Source: Methylobacter sp.
GTDB taxonomy: Bacteria > Pseudomonadota > Gammaproteobacteria > Methylococcales > Methylomonadaceae
DNA length: 64,000 nt
Direction of reading: 5' to 3'
Assembly: GCA_028716975.1 (NCBI GenBank)
Contig: JAQUOU010000009.1
Span: 78,692-142,691 of the forward strand
Every line of letters begins with the position of its first letter. The first letter of the stretch is position 1. The notes beneath the pieces were generated by a model that saw nothing but the letters and a program-made list of their open reading frames with translations, did no database searches and had not been told where the DNA came from. Below are positions 17,046-25,478 of this stretch, in pieces. The position numbers and the translations under genes were made by a program.

Positions 17046-18120
17046 ATGGCTTGTAAGAAGAACCTTATGTCGATTATTAAAACACTACACGACTTATTGA
17101 AACAATCGCTCCCCGGCATTCATGCCGCACGGCTCCAGGCACTGATGGCTGCTGTCGAAGCCGGATTAAGCGGAGCGTCTTTGTCGATTACAGCGCTGGG
17201 GCGGGCGCTTTCGGGGCCTGCGTTTATCAAGCAGTAAATCAAACGCATGGATCGTTTAGCCGGAAATCGCCACCTCGAATCCGAACGCTTGGCGCTATAC
17301 GGGGCCATGGCCCAGTGGTTGCTGAAATCTCTGCCCCTGCCCGTGCTTATTTTCGACTGGTCACCGCTGACTGCGGATCAAAGCCAGCAACGCCTGCGCG
17401 CCTCGCTCCCCGTTGGCGGACGTGCGATCACCTTATATGAGGAAATTCACCCCCGGGCAAAATTGGGCAATCGTCGCGTCCACAGCAATTCCTAGCCCGG
17501 TTGCAACCACTACTCCCGCTGCATGTCACGCCCATCGCGGTCGCCGACTCCGGGTTTCGCACGCCGTTCTTTCGCGAGGTGGGGCGCTTGGGTTGGCCTT
17601 GGCTGGGACGGATTCGCAACCGGGATTTCAGTGCTTTCACCGACCGTGCCGACGCTTGGCTCACGGCAAAATCACTCTATGCCAGAGCCACCCGCAAACC
17701 CACACAGCTGGGCTTAGCTCATTGGGTACGCAGTAATCCCTTGGCGGGACAGTTGGTAATTTTTTTCCGCTTGCCCAACGGCCGCAAACACCTGCTGGTT
17801 CAGAAGCGGCCAGTCAAGTCCAGGCACAGCCGCAAACAGGCCAAACGCGAAAAAGAGCCGTGGCTGCTGGTGGTATCGCCTTCGCTGAAAGCGTACTAGC
17901 GGTCCGGATCGTGGACTATTATCGAACCCGCATGCAAACCGAGGAAGGCTTTCGCGACACCCAAAGCACACCTGTTGGCTTGGATTTAGCCTGCGAAAGC
18001 CGAATTGAAGCCGAGCGTCGGGCAAATCTTTGGCTGATTGCGGCGCTCGTCATCTTTGCGCTTTGGATCGTCGGCGTTTGTTTAAAAGGCTCCGCCATCG
18101 AACGTCAAATCAGGGTCAAT
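17046..18120 (+). pseudogene. IS4-family transposase, decayed
   Basis: Pieces of an IS4-type DDE transposase follow one another in changing frames. IFDWSPLTA holds the first Asp, PIAVADSGFRTPFF the second, and YYRTRMQTEEGFRD the Glu with the Y-x2-R-x3-E signature. The C-terminal piece is GLDLACESRIEAERRANL and ALWIVGVCLKGSAIERQI. Lesions visible are an in-frame TAA after FIKQ, a one-base loss near 17482 (CACAGCAATTCC where CACCAGCAATTCC would keep frame) and a shift near 17895. No active enzyme is expected. Confidence 0.8.
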
Positions 18121-18242
18121 AGTGGACAACGCTATAAGGTGGATTCGCGTCAGCAATCCACCATCAACGACGGATTTATGCATGAACCTCATTTGGGCTT
18201 TTCCAAGCGGGGGTTATTGAAAGGAAAATGAAATGTCCCTGA

Positions 18243-19250
18243 TTAATGGGTAGCGTCATTATCGAAAACAGCATCCAGGGTCGGCGCAGTGAGAACAGCT
18301 TCGCCCCAAGACTCCAAATCCTGTTCCGCCGCGCTATTTATCTTGTCTGACGCCCATGCAGGCAAGGCGCCAAAGCGGCGCTCTAACAACTTTCTAAGTA
18401 GTCTGGATTCGCCTTGTCGTAAGCCCTGCTGTAAGCCTTGCTGAATTCCTTGCTGAACACCTTTTTCTATTGCAATACGTTCAATACTTGTTACATACGT
18501 CATCACGGTTTCCCCTTCAGTTTCTCGAATATCTTGCCATAACTGCTTGTCCATTTCAGCCGGTAAATGCAGCATCCAATCCAGTACCTTGAGTAAAGGA
18601 CGAATCCTGTCACTTGACCAACCTTTGCGGAGCAATGTTCGCATCAGTGTAAATTTCACCTGAAAACGTTCGCTGTTTTTACCTCGTGTCGCTCGTGTTT
18701 GCAGATGCGCTGCAGTTACCAGTGCAAATGGATTATCACTGGTCAGCAATGAGTCTATTTGATTGAAATAGCGCAATAGTTTAGCGACTGGAAATTCCAG
18801 ATAATGCCGGCTTCCGCCTACCTCATAACCAAAACGATCCGGTTGCCACTGCGGATGATCATCCGCTAATACCGCAAAGCTGCCTACTGGTAAGTTATAG
18901 CGGTCAAAAATACGGTAATTATAGGTAAACATGCGTTTGGCAAAGTCATTATCTTTAGACGCTTGAACTTCAATATGAACATAAACCCAGCTCTCACCAC
19001 CATTTTTCTGTTTAAGTTGAGCCAGCTTATCAACAAAACGCTTGCCTAATGCCGCATCATGGCTAACTGATCGTAGTTCCTGTTCTAAAAATGTATAGCC
19101 CAGGCTCCAATCAAAACAGTCATAAGCATCCGGAAAATAAAACGCCATAAACTCTGGAAAATAATGCTCAACAGCATCTTTCCACGGGCTGTCGTAATCG
19201 TCGTTCAAGGTTTCCGTGCTGACTATGCGCTCATCATCCTGTTCAGTCAT
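18243..19250 (-). CDS. Rpn family nuclease with DUF4351 C-terminus
   Basis: This ~335-residue protein belongs to the Rpn/PD-(D/E)XK recombination-promoting nuclease group. DSPWKDAVEHYFPEFMAFYFP opens the domain, and the nuclease core has a Glu and Gln in VHIEVQASKDNDFAKRMFTY. A Gln/Gly linker (GVQQGIQQGLQQGLRQG) follows, then the DUF4351 segment RLLRKLLERRFGALPAW. Rpn proteins cut DNA and promote RecA-independent transfer; some members work as defence or TA-like factors. The start is placed at ATG 19250, preceded by GAGGATGGT; an upstream frame to 19367 lacks family similarity. It lies alone on the minus strand among IS remnants and paralogous small genes. Confidence 0.82.
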   Translation of the reverse strand: MTEQDDERIVSTETLNDDYDSPWKDAVEHYFPEFMAFYFPDAYDCFDWSLGYTFLEQELRSVSHDAALGKRFVDKLAQLKQKNGGESWVYVHIEVQASKDNDFAKRMFTYNYRIFDRYNLPVGSFAVLADDHPQWQPDRFGYEVGGSRHYLEFPVAKLLRYFNQIDSLLTSDNPFALVTAAHLQTRATRGKNSERFQVKFTLMRTLLRKGWSSDRIRPLLKVLDWMLHLPAEMDKQLWQDIRETEGETVMTYVTSIERIAIEKGVQQGIQQGLQQGLRQGESRLLRKLLERRFGALPAWASDKINSAAEQDLESWGEAVLTAPTLDAVFDNDATH

Positions 19251-19549
19251 ACCATCCTCATCGATTTTACAATGATTATACCCAAAGTTGGGTTTCGTGA
19301 GTAGGATATTGGGTTGATGTAGAGCACCAGTTAGAAGTCTGTTGGTCTTACTCTTATCCAATATCATTGGTTTAAAATAGCTTAGAATTAATATTTACTG
19401 AAAGGCAGAAACCCGATTAGCAAACAATTTACCAACATTAACCGAGACGAGCCCATCAATGGAATAATCGTGGTTAGAGTTAAATTAATTTCTCATAATT
19501 GGTTTTATGTGTAATTTGAATTGAACCTAAAAGGGGCGGAGTTTTTTGT

Positions 19550-19560
19550 TGTGATATACT
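19550..19560 (+). promoter_or_regulatory. Extended -10 promoter element of second DUF1640-like gene
   Basis: TGTGATATACT, with flanks almost the same as at 16104-16114, lies 34 bp before the ATG at 19594. The shared upstream block indicates that gene and promoter were duplicated together. Confidence 0.45.
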
Positions 19561-19593
19561 TCGATTTAGTTTTTACAAGCCAGGAGAAATAAA

Positions 19594-19896
19594 ATGGCGA
19601 TGATTACGTTTGATACGTTGAAATTCGCCAATACCCTGAAAGCAGCCGGCGTTCCATCCGCACAAGCGGAAGCCGAGGCGACGGCTCTTTCCGAGGTGCT
19701 GGAAGTTAATCTGAAGGAGCAGGTCACCAAAGAGGACTGGCGCCGTGAAATTGAATCCCTACGACGAGAAATGATGACGTGCTTTGCCCAGGTGGATTCG
19801 CGTTTTATCCCGCTTGAACGACGGCTAATAATTAAGTTAGGTGGATTGATGGCGCTGTCAATTGGTATTGTTGCCGCACTGGTAAAGTTGCTGTAA
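19594..19896 (+). CDS. DUF1640-like coiled-coil membrane protein, paralogue B
   Basis: The 100-residue paralogue of 16148-16417 has the same N-terminus (TFDTLKFANTLKAAGVPSAQAEA) and C-terminal helix (LGGLMALSIGIVAALVKLL). Its middle is longer, adding EMMTCFAQVDSRFIPLERR. A good ribosome site (CAGGAG) precedes the ATG. Unknown function. It is separated from the MntA-like gene by a strong hairpin. Confidence 0.8.
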   Translation: MAMITFDTLKFANTLKAAGVPSAQAEAEATALSEVLEVNLKEQVTKEDWRREIESLRREMMTCFAQVDSRFIPLERRLIIKLGGLMALSIGIVAALVKLL

Positions 19897-19924
19897 GCCA
19901 TGACCCTCAAGATCAATAAAGGCA

Positions 19925-19965
19925 TTGACATCCTCACCGCCCTAAAGAGGCGGTGAGGATGTCAA
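19925..19965 (+). promoter_or_regulatory. 17-bp-arm hairpin covering RBS and start of the MntA-like gene
   Basis: TTGACATCCTCACCGCC (19925-19941) pairs perfectly with 19949-19965 around a 7-nt loop (CTAAAGA). The right arm contains the GAGG ribosome site and the ATG at 19959, so in RNA the structure would hide the start. A similar 'gacatcctcaccgc' hairpin is known at IS200/IS605-type ends, so it may instead be a relic of such an element. Confidence 0.6.
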
Positions 19966-20417
19966 AAACTATGAAAATCGCTCCCAACCACACACTCATC
20001 GCTCAGGATAAGACCAAGACTGCGCCTTTTATAATCGACGATCAACTGCGAGAGGTATTGGCGGGCTTTCCCGAACTGACACTGGCGCTGGTATTTGGAT
20101 CGGTCGCCCAAGGTCGGCAGCGTACAGATAGTGATTTGGATATTGCGGTAGCGGCCAAACAGGCGTTAACAGCGGTTGAAAAAATGGCTATTATCGCCGC
20201 CTTGGCAGAGCAAACAGGCCGCCCTGTTGATCTGATAGATCTAAAAGTGGTGGCCGAGCCTTTATTGGGGCAAATTTTGCGGCATGGCCGTCGCCTGCTG
20301 GGTGGCGATGGTGAGTATGGGCAGTTGATTAGCCGGCATTTGTTTGAACAGGCCGATTTTATGCCGTATCGCAACCGGATGTTGGCGGAAAGGCGGGCAG
20401 CATGGATCGGGAAGTAG
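19959..20417 (+). CDS. MntA-like nucleotidyltransferase antitoxin
   Basis: This 152-residue protein has the minimal nucleotidyltransferase motif LVFGSVAQGRQRTDSDLDIAV (GS-x-x-x-G...SDxD). In type VII toxin-antitoxin systems MntA neutralises its partner by transferring AMP to a tyrosine in the HEPN toxin. The stop overlaps the start of the HEPN gene by 16 bases, the standard layout. The ATG at 19959 lies in the right arm of a hairpin; ATG 19971 is an alternative start outside it and would give a slightly shorter N-terminus. Confidence 0.85.
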   Translation: MSKTMKIAPNHTLIAQDKTKTAPFIIDDQLREVLAGFPELTLALVFGSVAQGRQRTDSDLDIAVAAKQALTAVEKMAIIAALAEQTGRPVDLIDLKVVAEPLLGQILRHGRRLLGGDGEYGQLISRHLFEQADFMPYRNRMLAERRAAWIGK

Positions 20418-20818
20418 TTGAGCAAAAACTGGAGTCGCTGCGGCGCTGCCTGCAGCGCATCGAAACCAAATGTCCTGTGGAAGCCGATACGTTAATCACC
20501 GACCTTGATCTGCAAGACATTATCTCGCTCAACCTCAGTAGAGCCGTGCAGTTATGCGTGGACATCGGCGCCCATCTGATTTCAGGTATGGATGTGCCGC
20601 CGCCCGACACGATGGGCCAAACATTCGATATACTTGCACAAGCCGGCGTATTAACTGCGGCATTGGCGCTCAGCCTGAAAAAAGCCGTTGGCTTTCGTAA
20701 CATTGCAGTTCATAACTACGGCGCCATCAACTGGCGCATTGTGCACAGCATTATAAAAAACCACTTAGATGACTTCACAACTTTTGCGAAGATAGTGGCG
20801 ATGAAACTGGATGAGTAA
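20402..20818 (+). CDS. HepT-like HEPN ribonuclease toxin
   Basis: This 138-residue helical protein carries the HEPN/HepT active motif R99-N-I-A-V-H104-N-Y106 (RNIAVHNY), the R-x4-H RNase pair plus the tyrosine that MntA modifies. Length and gene order match the HepT/MntA type VII toxin-antitoxin family. It overlaps the MNT gene by 16 bases. An active toxin is expected since all motif residues are present. Confidence 0.87.
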   Translation: MDREVVEQKLESLRRCLQRIETKCPVEADTLITDLDLQDIISLNLSRAVQLCVDIGAHLISGMDVPPPDTMGQTFDILAQAGVLTAALALSLKKAVGFRNIAVHNYGAINWRIVHSIIKNHLDDFTTFAKIVAMKLDE

Positions 20819-20891
20819 TGCATAATATCAGCCGTCCCCAGTAAGATTTAAACGTACAGGATTTTATTTTTTAAACAGTCAAAACATCGCC

Positions 20892-21191
20892 ATGCGCCTA
20901 ACCCGGGATCAAATTCAAGCCATCAAAGAAACTGCTAATGCTGTGCTGGGCGAAGACTCGCGGGTTATCCTTTTTGGTTCGCGAACTGTCGACGCCAAAA
21001 AGGGCGGCGATATTGACCTGTTATTTGAAACCGATCAAGCCGCCGGCAATCGGGCCGCCACGATCGGTACACTCTATGTTTCGCTGATACGCAAGCTTGG
21101 CGACAGAAAAATCGACATCCTGTTGAAAGATGCCGCTACTCCTGAAGCCCCTGTGTTGGCGATTGCCCGGCAAACAGGCATTCAACTATGA
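20892..21191 (+). CDS. Second MNT-type nucleotidyltransferase
   Basis: This 99-residue protein is a minimal nucleotidyltransferase: VILFGSRTVDAKKGGDIDLLFE holds GS (29-30) and the DxD metal ligands (40, 42). It starts 73 bp after the HepT-like gene and overlaps the next gene by ATGA. It is a separate module from MntA-like 19959, with little sequence in common beyond the motif. Likely the modifying or antitoxin partner of the HEPN-like protein that follows. Confidence 0.82.
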   Translation: MRLTRDQIQAIKETANAVLGEDSRVILFGSRTVDAKKGGDIDLLFETDQAAGNRAATIGTLYVSLIRKLGDRKIDILLKDAATPEAPVLAIARQTGIQL

Positions 21192-21691
21192 GCCTTAAAT
21201 ACCTGCCAGAACACGCACAAACGGCCATACTCGCGCTCGATTTAGCGCTGAAAGAAGCAGAGCATCTGCGCTACAGTCAAAGCACCCTGTTTGCATTACC
21301 CATTGATCTTGATTGGGTCAAAACCTTGGGCAATCATCCTGAAGTTGCAGAAAAAGTTGAAGCCTTCGTCAGCCGTTTTGGTAGACTGCAAGACCACCTG
21401 GGTGACAAACTCCTCCCTCGCTTTGCGGCACTTGCCGGTGAAAACAGCAAAACACTACTCGATACATTGGCAGTAGCTGAAAAGACAGACTTGCTTGTCA
21501 GCGCAGATGCCTTTATTTCAGCCCGTAAACTACACAACGCACTCGTGCATGAATATATGCATGATGCCCAGACATTTTTAGAAAGTCTGTTAGCAGCTCA
21601 GCAAGCATGCAATATGTTTTTTGACGTCATCGAAAAAGTCGAAACTGAACTTAATCACTTAGGTGTGACAAAACCCGGGTCACCGGGGTAG
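21188..21691 (+). CDS. HEPN-like protein with altered active motif
   Basis: The 167-residue helical protein overlaps the MNT gene by four bases. Its C-terminal part has ARKLHNALVHEYMHD, which aligns with the HEPN motif R-N-x3-H-E-Y, but the motif arginine position (116) is His. The canonical R-x4-H pair is therefore H116-x4-H121, with a nearby Arg at 113. It may be an inactive or differently working member, possibly a substrate-binding partner of the nucleotidyltransferase. The family call rests on motif, helical nature and position. Confidence 0.7.
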   Translation: MSLKYLPEHAQTAILALDLALKEAEHLRYSQSTLFALPIDLDWVKTLGNHPEVAEKVEAFVSRFGRLQDHLGDKLLPRFAALAGENSKTLLDTLAVAEKTDLLVSADAFISARKLHNALVHEYMHDAQTFLESLLAAQQACNMFFDVIEKVETELNHLGVTKPGSPG

Positions 21692-21705
21692 ATGGATATT
21701 AAAAT

Positions 21706-21958
21706 AACCTTTAACCTGATTAGCAAGGAACTTCAGCCAACCCCAAAACCGTCGTTCCGGCAGGGAATGCCGGACTAATTCGCCGGGAGCGAATTTGGAT
21801 GTGCCTGGCACAGGGCGAAGCCCGAACCGCAGGGATGCGGTGAGCAACCCAGATGCCATGGATGGCAACCCAAACACATCCCTGTGGACTGGATACCGGC
21901 ATTCCCTGCCGGTATGACGACTTAGCTGAAGCATCTTGCTAATCAAGACCTTTAATTC
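21706..21958 (+). repeat. Inverted-repeat element (MITE-like) with CCGGCATTCC-type core
   Basis: The outer arms 'gattagcaaggaacttcagc' (from 21718) and an inverted near-copy (21924-21944) enclose a second inverted pair, TTCCGGCAGGGAATGCCGG and CCGGCATTCCCTGCCGG. No coding frame of interest lies inside. Half of the outer repeat recurs at about 27205-27240, next to the sulfotransferase-like gene. Confidence 0.5.
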
Positions 21959-22095
21959 CGCCAAGTTTTGGGATTATCGAACTTTAATTTTTCAAAAGAA
22001 ACAACTGTGTTATGAATATAATTAGGACAATAACAAAGCCGGAGAGAAAGGGAGCTTATTTATCAGTTTCGGATGCTGGCTGGCTTTGCTTGCAG

Positions 22096-22141
22096 TCGGA
22101 TAGCTGAATGATTTTGACTATAAAATTATTCAGCTATCCGA
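22096..22141 (+). repeat. 20-bp-arm hairpin
   Basis: TCGGATAGCTGAATGATTTT and its inverted partner (22122-22141) match except for one G/T position, around a 6-nt loop. No T-run follows. The rest of 21959-22354 shows no gene; an AAGGAG ribosome site sits just before the methyltransferase ATG. Confidence 0.5.
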
Positions 22142-22354
22142 TGTTGTGTTTTGAAGGAGCCGTCTCTGAGCTCTCATTAAAGTAATGGCGCTAGGTGAAA
22201 AAGCAATTTTTGAGCATTCACTTTTTAAAACGCTTCGTCTTTCTTATCTTTTCCAGGAAAGCCAAGCTAGCTAAGGATTTGTAGTCTCGGCATCATTACA
22301 TCCAGAAGTGGGAAGAATGAACAGATAATTTTCAATTTTAGAAGGAGCAACATT

Positions 22355-23107
22355 ATGGAGTTATATTTGCCGGAGCTGAAGGGTATGGCTAAAGGAATAA
22401 GGAATAAGCGTAACGTATATGAAGGCTATCAACGAGGGTGGGAGCTGCAATTCGGCGGCTTGAAGGAGAAAGTTCTGGGAGATCCTCTCTACAAGGAAGC
22501 TTTTGCCGTCGCTCAGGATCGCACCATTATGGGCGAAGAGAACAGGATGAATATCTTTCTGCTCTTGCGCTTCTTTCTCGATAAAATACCCTTTGGACAT
22601 ATCGTTGAATATGGCTCCTACCGCGGCGGCAGCGCTATTTTTATGGCTTATGTTGCGCAAAGGCTGTATCCGGGCATTAAGGTGTTCGCGCTGGACAGTT
22701 TCGAGGGCATGCCTGCGACCGACAAGAATGCCGATGCGCACAACGCGGGAGATTTTTCCGATGTGGATATGGACAAATTACAGGCGCGTTTGGATGAGCT
22801 GAAGCTTGATAATCTGGTGCTGGTCAAGGGTTTTTTCGAGAACACTAACGAGGATGTAATGGCGCAGGCAGGCAAGATCAGCCTTGCGCATATCGATTGC
22901 GTTATTGCGCCCGCCGTCAAGTATTCCTACGAAGGTGTAAAGCCTTTCATGGTCGATGGCGGATACATAGTGTTCGACGACGCGACCGTGTCAAGCTGTA
23001 TCGGTGCAACCGAAGTAGTGGAAGACCTGCTGATCCGCCGCGACGGATTGAATTCGGAGCAAATCTGGCCGCATTTTGTCTTCCGTGCGTTCAATAATCG
23101 GGCTTGA
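22355..23107 (+). CDS. TylF/MycF-like sugar O-methyltransferase
   Basis: This 250-residue SAM-dependent methyltransferase has motif I as IVEYGSYRGGSAIFMAY, followed by FALDSFEGMP, the TylF/MycF hallmark, and acidic metal-ligand segments near HIDCVIAPAVKYSYEG and GYIVFDDATVSS. These enzymes methylate hydroxyls of deoxysugars in a Mg-dependent way. GAAGGAG precedes the ATG. It is followed after 8 bp by a second methyltransferase and then by heptose-nucleotide genes, so the target is probably a glycan sugar. Confidence 0.88.
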   Translation: MELYLPELKGMAKGIRNKRNVYEGYQRGWELQFGGLKEKVLGDPLYKEAFAVAQDRTIMGEENRMNIFLLLRFFLDKIPFGHIVEYGSYRGGSAIFMAYVAQRLYPGIKVFALDSFEGMPATDKNADAHNAGDFSDVDMDKLQARLDELKLDNLVLVKGFFENTNEDVMAQAGKISLAHIDCVIAPAVKYSYEGVKPFMVDGGYIVFDDATVSSCIGATEVVEDLLIRRDGLNSEQIWPHFVFRAFNNRA

Positions 23108-23115
23108 GGTATGAA

Positions 23116-23853
23116 ATGAAAGAATGCAGTAAATCCATTCAACGCAGGCTTGCCGACCCGAACTTCATACGTAGATATTTCGTCGGCGATGGCTTGGACA
23201 TCGGCGGAAAGCCGGATCCCTTGTTACTCTATAAAGAACTGTTCCCGTTAATGAGTAGCGTAAGAACGTGGGACTGGGAGGACGGCGATGCGCAGTTTCT
23301 CAATGGGATTGCAGACAACTCGCTCGGTTTCGTCCACAGCAGCCATTGCCTTGAGCATCTGGCCGATCCGGCGGAAGGGCTGCGCAACTGGTTGCGTGTG
23401 GTGCGCGAAGATGGCTATCTGGTGGTTACGGTGCCGGATGAAGATTTGTATGAGCAGGGCATCTTTCCCAGTACGTTCAACCGCGACCACAAATGGACAT
23501 TCACGATTTTCAAATCTAGATCGTGGAGCGACCAGTCGCTCAATCTGCTGAATCTGGCCCGTGAACTGGGACCTGGGGCGGAAATCGTTAGGATCGAGCA
23601 GCTTTCTGCGAATTACCGGTTTGACTTGCCCCGGTTCGATCAAACCCTGACGCCAATCGCCGAGTGCGGCATCGAGTTAGTGATTCGAAAACGCCCGGCC
23701 AATGAGGTGCAGGAGGGCGGCAGATGGGTGAGAACGACGCAGCAGCCGGAACGCGAGATGCGTTTGCATTTGAATCAATATAAAGACGATATGCAGAGGA
23801 TGAAACAATCTAATGAAGGACGCCTGCCATTCGAAAATGATTCGCCGTTGTAA
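23116..23853 (+). CDS. Class I SAM-dependent methyltransferase
   Basis: This ~245-residue methyltransferase of the type 11 / DUF4942-like group found in polysaccharide loci has DGLDIGGKPDPL as motif I and SLGFVHSSHCLEHLADP at the motif corresponding to the acidic/His loop. LRVVREDGYLVVTVPDEDLYEQG follows. The start is placed at ATG 23116, six bases after GAGG, and not at the upstream TTG (23104). It lies between the TylF-like gene and the heptose kinase on the same strand. Substrate unknown. Confidence 0.82.
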   Translation: MKECSKSIQRRLADPNFIRRYFVGDGLDIGGKPDPLLLYKELFPLMSSVRTWDWEDGDAQFLNGIADNSLGFVHSSHCLEHLADPAEGLRNWLRVVREDGYLVVTVPDEDLYEQGIFPSTFNRDHKWTFTIFKSRSWSDQSLNLLNLARELGPGAEIVRIEQLSANYRFDLPRFDQTLTPIAECGIELVIRKRPANEVQEGGRWVRTTQQPEREMRLHLNQYKDDMQRMKQSNEGRLPFENDSPL

Positions 23854-23868
23854 ATTGGAGATTAAAAC

Positions 23869-24894
23869 ATGATCGTTCGCGCCCGCGCCCCTCTTCGTCT
23901 CGGCCTCGCCGGTGGCGGAACGGATGTTGCACCGTACTGCGATATTCATGGCGGTTACGTTCTTAATGCCACCATAGATCGTTATGCATACGCCGTGATC
24001 AAGACGTTGAATGAGCCATATGTCCGGTTTATGGCCACTGATCAGCAAACTGAACAGATCAAGGCAATTGCCGAGCCGCTGACACTGAGCGGCAAACTTG
24101 ATCTGCACAAGGCTGTGTATAATGAGATGATTCAGCAATATAATAGCGGTCAGCCGATTGCGCTGGAATTAAGCACCTTTTGTGATGCGCCTGCGGGTTC
24201 GGGCTTGGGCTCATCTTCTACTTTGGTGGTGGTGATGATCCGTGCTTTTGCCGAGTTGCTTAATTTGCCGCTGGATGACTACACGATTGCTCACTTGGCC
24301 TTCAAGATAGAGCGCGTGATTTGCGGCTTGCAAGGCGGCAGGCAGGATCAATATTCCGCCACCTTTGGAGGCTTTAATTTCATGGAGTTTTATGCGGATG
24401 AACGGGCGGTGATCAATCCCTTGCGCATTAAGAACTGGATCATCTGAGAACTGGAGGCGTCCTTGGTGTTATTTTATACCGGGGTTTCGCGCGAGTCGGC
24501 CAAGATTATTGCCGATCAGAGCAGTAATGTGAAAGCCGGTTCGGTAGATGCCATTGAAGCAATGCACGGCATCAAACAGGAAGCACTGGTCATGAAGGAA
24601 TGTTTGTTAAGAGGCGACTTCGGCGGAATCGTCGATTCCATGCGGCAAGGTTGGGAAAATAAGAAACGTTCGGCAAAAACGGTATCGAATCCACATATAG
24701 AGGAGATCTATAACGCGGCTATAAATGCGGGGGCATTAGCTGGAAAAGTCTCCGGTGCGGGTGGTGGGGGGTTCATGATGTTCTTTGTACCCACCGAGCG
24801 GCGCATGGACGTGATACGGACATTAAATTGTCATGAGGGACAAGTAAGTAATTGCCACTTCACGAAACACGGCACGCAGGCATGGAGGGTTTAA
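23869..24894 (+). pseudogene. hddA: D-glycero-D-manno-heptose-7-phosphate kinase, interrupted by in-frame TGA
   Basis: GHMP-family kinase motifs are intact in order: APLRLGLAGGGTDVAPY at the start, PAGSGLGSSSTLVVV as the ATP loop and KVSGAGGGGFMMFFVP near the end. HddA phosphorylates heptose-7-phosphate at C1 for GDP-heptose synthesis. The frame of 342 codons has normal family length but holds one TGA at 24445-24447, between NWII and ELEASLVLFYTG. Both sides align to the family without a gap, so a single substitution (probably CGA to TGA) is the simplest cause. The stop codon overlaps the gmhA start (TAATG). Readthrough or a sequence error are alternatives. Confidence 0.88.
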
Positions 24895-25478
24895 TGAAAA
24901 GCTATATCAACGCGCAATTCGCAGAGGCACAGCGTGTGATGGCCGAGATGCAGGTTGATATCCGGCTGAATGCCAGTCTTGAGGCTGCGGCGAATGCTTG
25001 CATTGGTTGTTTGCAAGGCGGCGGGAAAATTCTACTGGCCGGTAATGGAGGTAGTGCTGCCGATGCGCAACACATTGCCGGCGAATTGGTGAGCCGCTTT
25101 GCTTTTGATCGTCCCGGCTTGCCGGCAATGGCCCTCACTGTTGACACCTCAATTTTGACAGCCATAGGCAATGACTACGGCTATGAGAAGCTTTTTGCCC
25201 GCCAAGTGCAAGCGCATGGAAAAAAAGGAGATGTATTTATGGGGTACTCAACTTCGGGAAGATCTCCAAATGTTCTTCGTGCATTTGAGGAAGCCCGTAA
25301 ACAAGGGCTTGTGTGCATCGGGCTGACAGGAAATCAAGGCGGACCCATGCACGAGTTGTGTGACTACCTGCTGGCGGTGCCTTCCGGCGATACTCCAAAA
25401 ATTCAGGAAGGCCACCTGGTGCTCGGCCATATTCTTTGCGGCTTGGTTGAGAACGCCATTTTCAAGGCGTCTGACTGA
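24894..25478 (+). CDS. gmhA: Sedoheptulose-7-phosphate isomerase
   Basis: GmhA converts sedoheptulose-7-phosphate to D-glycero-D-manno-heptose-7-phosphate. The 194-residue SIS-domain protein shows [20 protein letters not shown] near the substrate site, [12 protein letters not shown], and [18 protein letters not shown] with the active-site Glu/His. The start is ATG 24894, after GGAGGG; a longer frame from 24852 lies inside the kinase gene. It shares one base with the stop of hddA and one with the start of hddC. Confidence 0.94.
   Translation: MKSYINAQFAEAQRVMAEMQVDIRLNASLEAAANACIGCLQGGGKILLAGNGGSAADAQHIAGELVSRFAFDRPGLPAMALTVDTSILTAIGNDYGYEKLFARQVQAHGKKGDVFMGYSTSGRSPNVLRAFEEARKQGLVCIGLTGNQGGPMHELCDYLLAVPSGDTPKIQEGHLVLGHILCGLVENAIFKASD

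Larger units (their letters stand above)
16518..17462 (+). repeat. Direct repeat, copy 2 (~945 bp)
   Basis: Second copy of the block at 13731-14675. In this copy the transposase continues past the block end, so copy 2 is the more complete version and copy 1 the truncated one. Confidence 0.9.
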
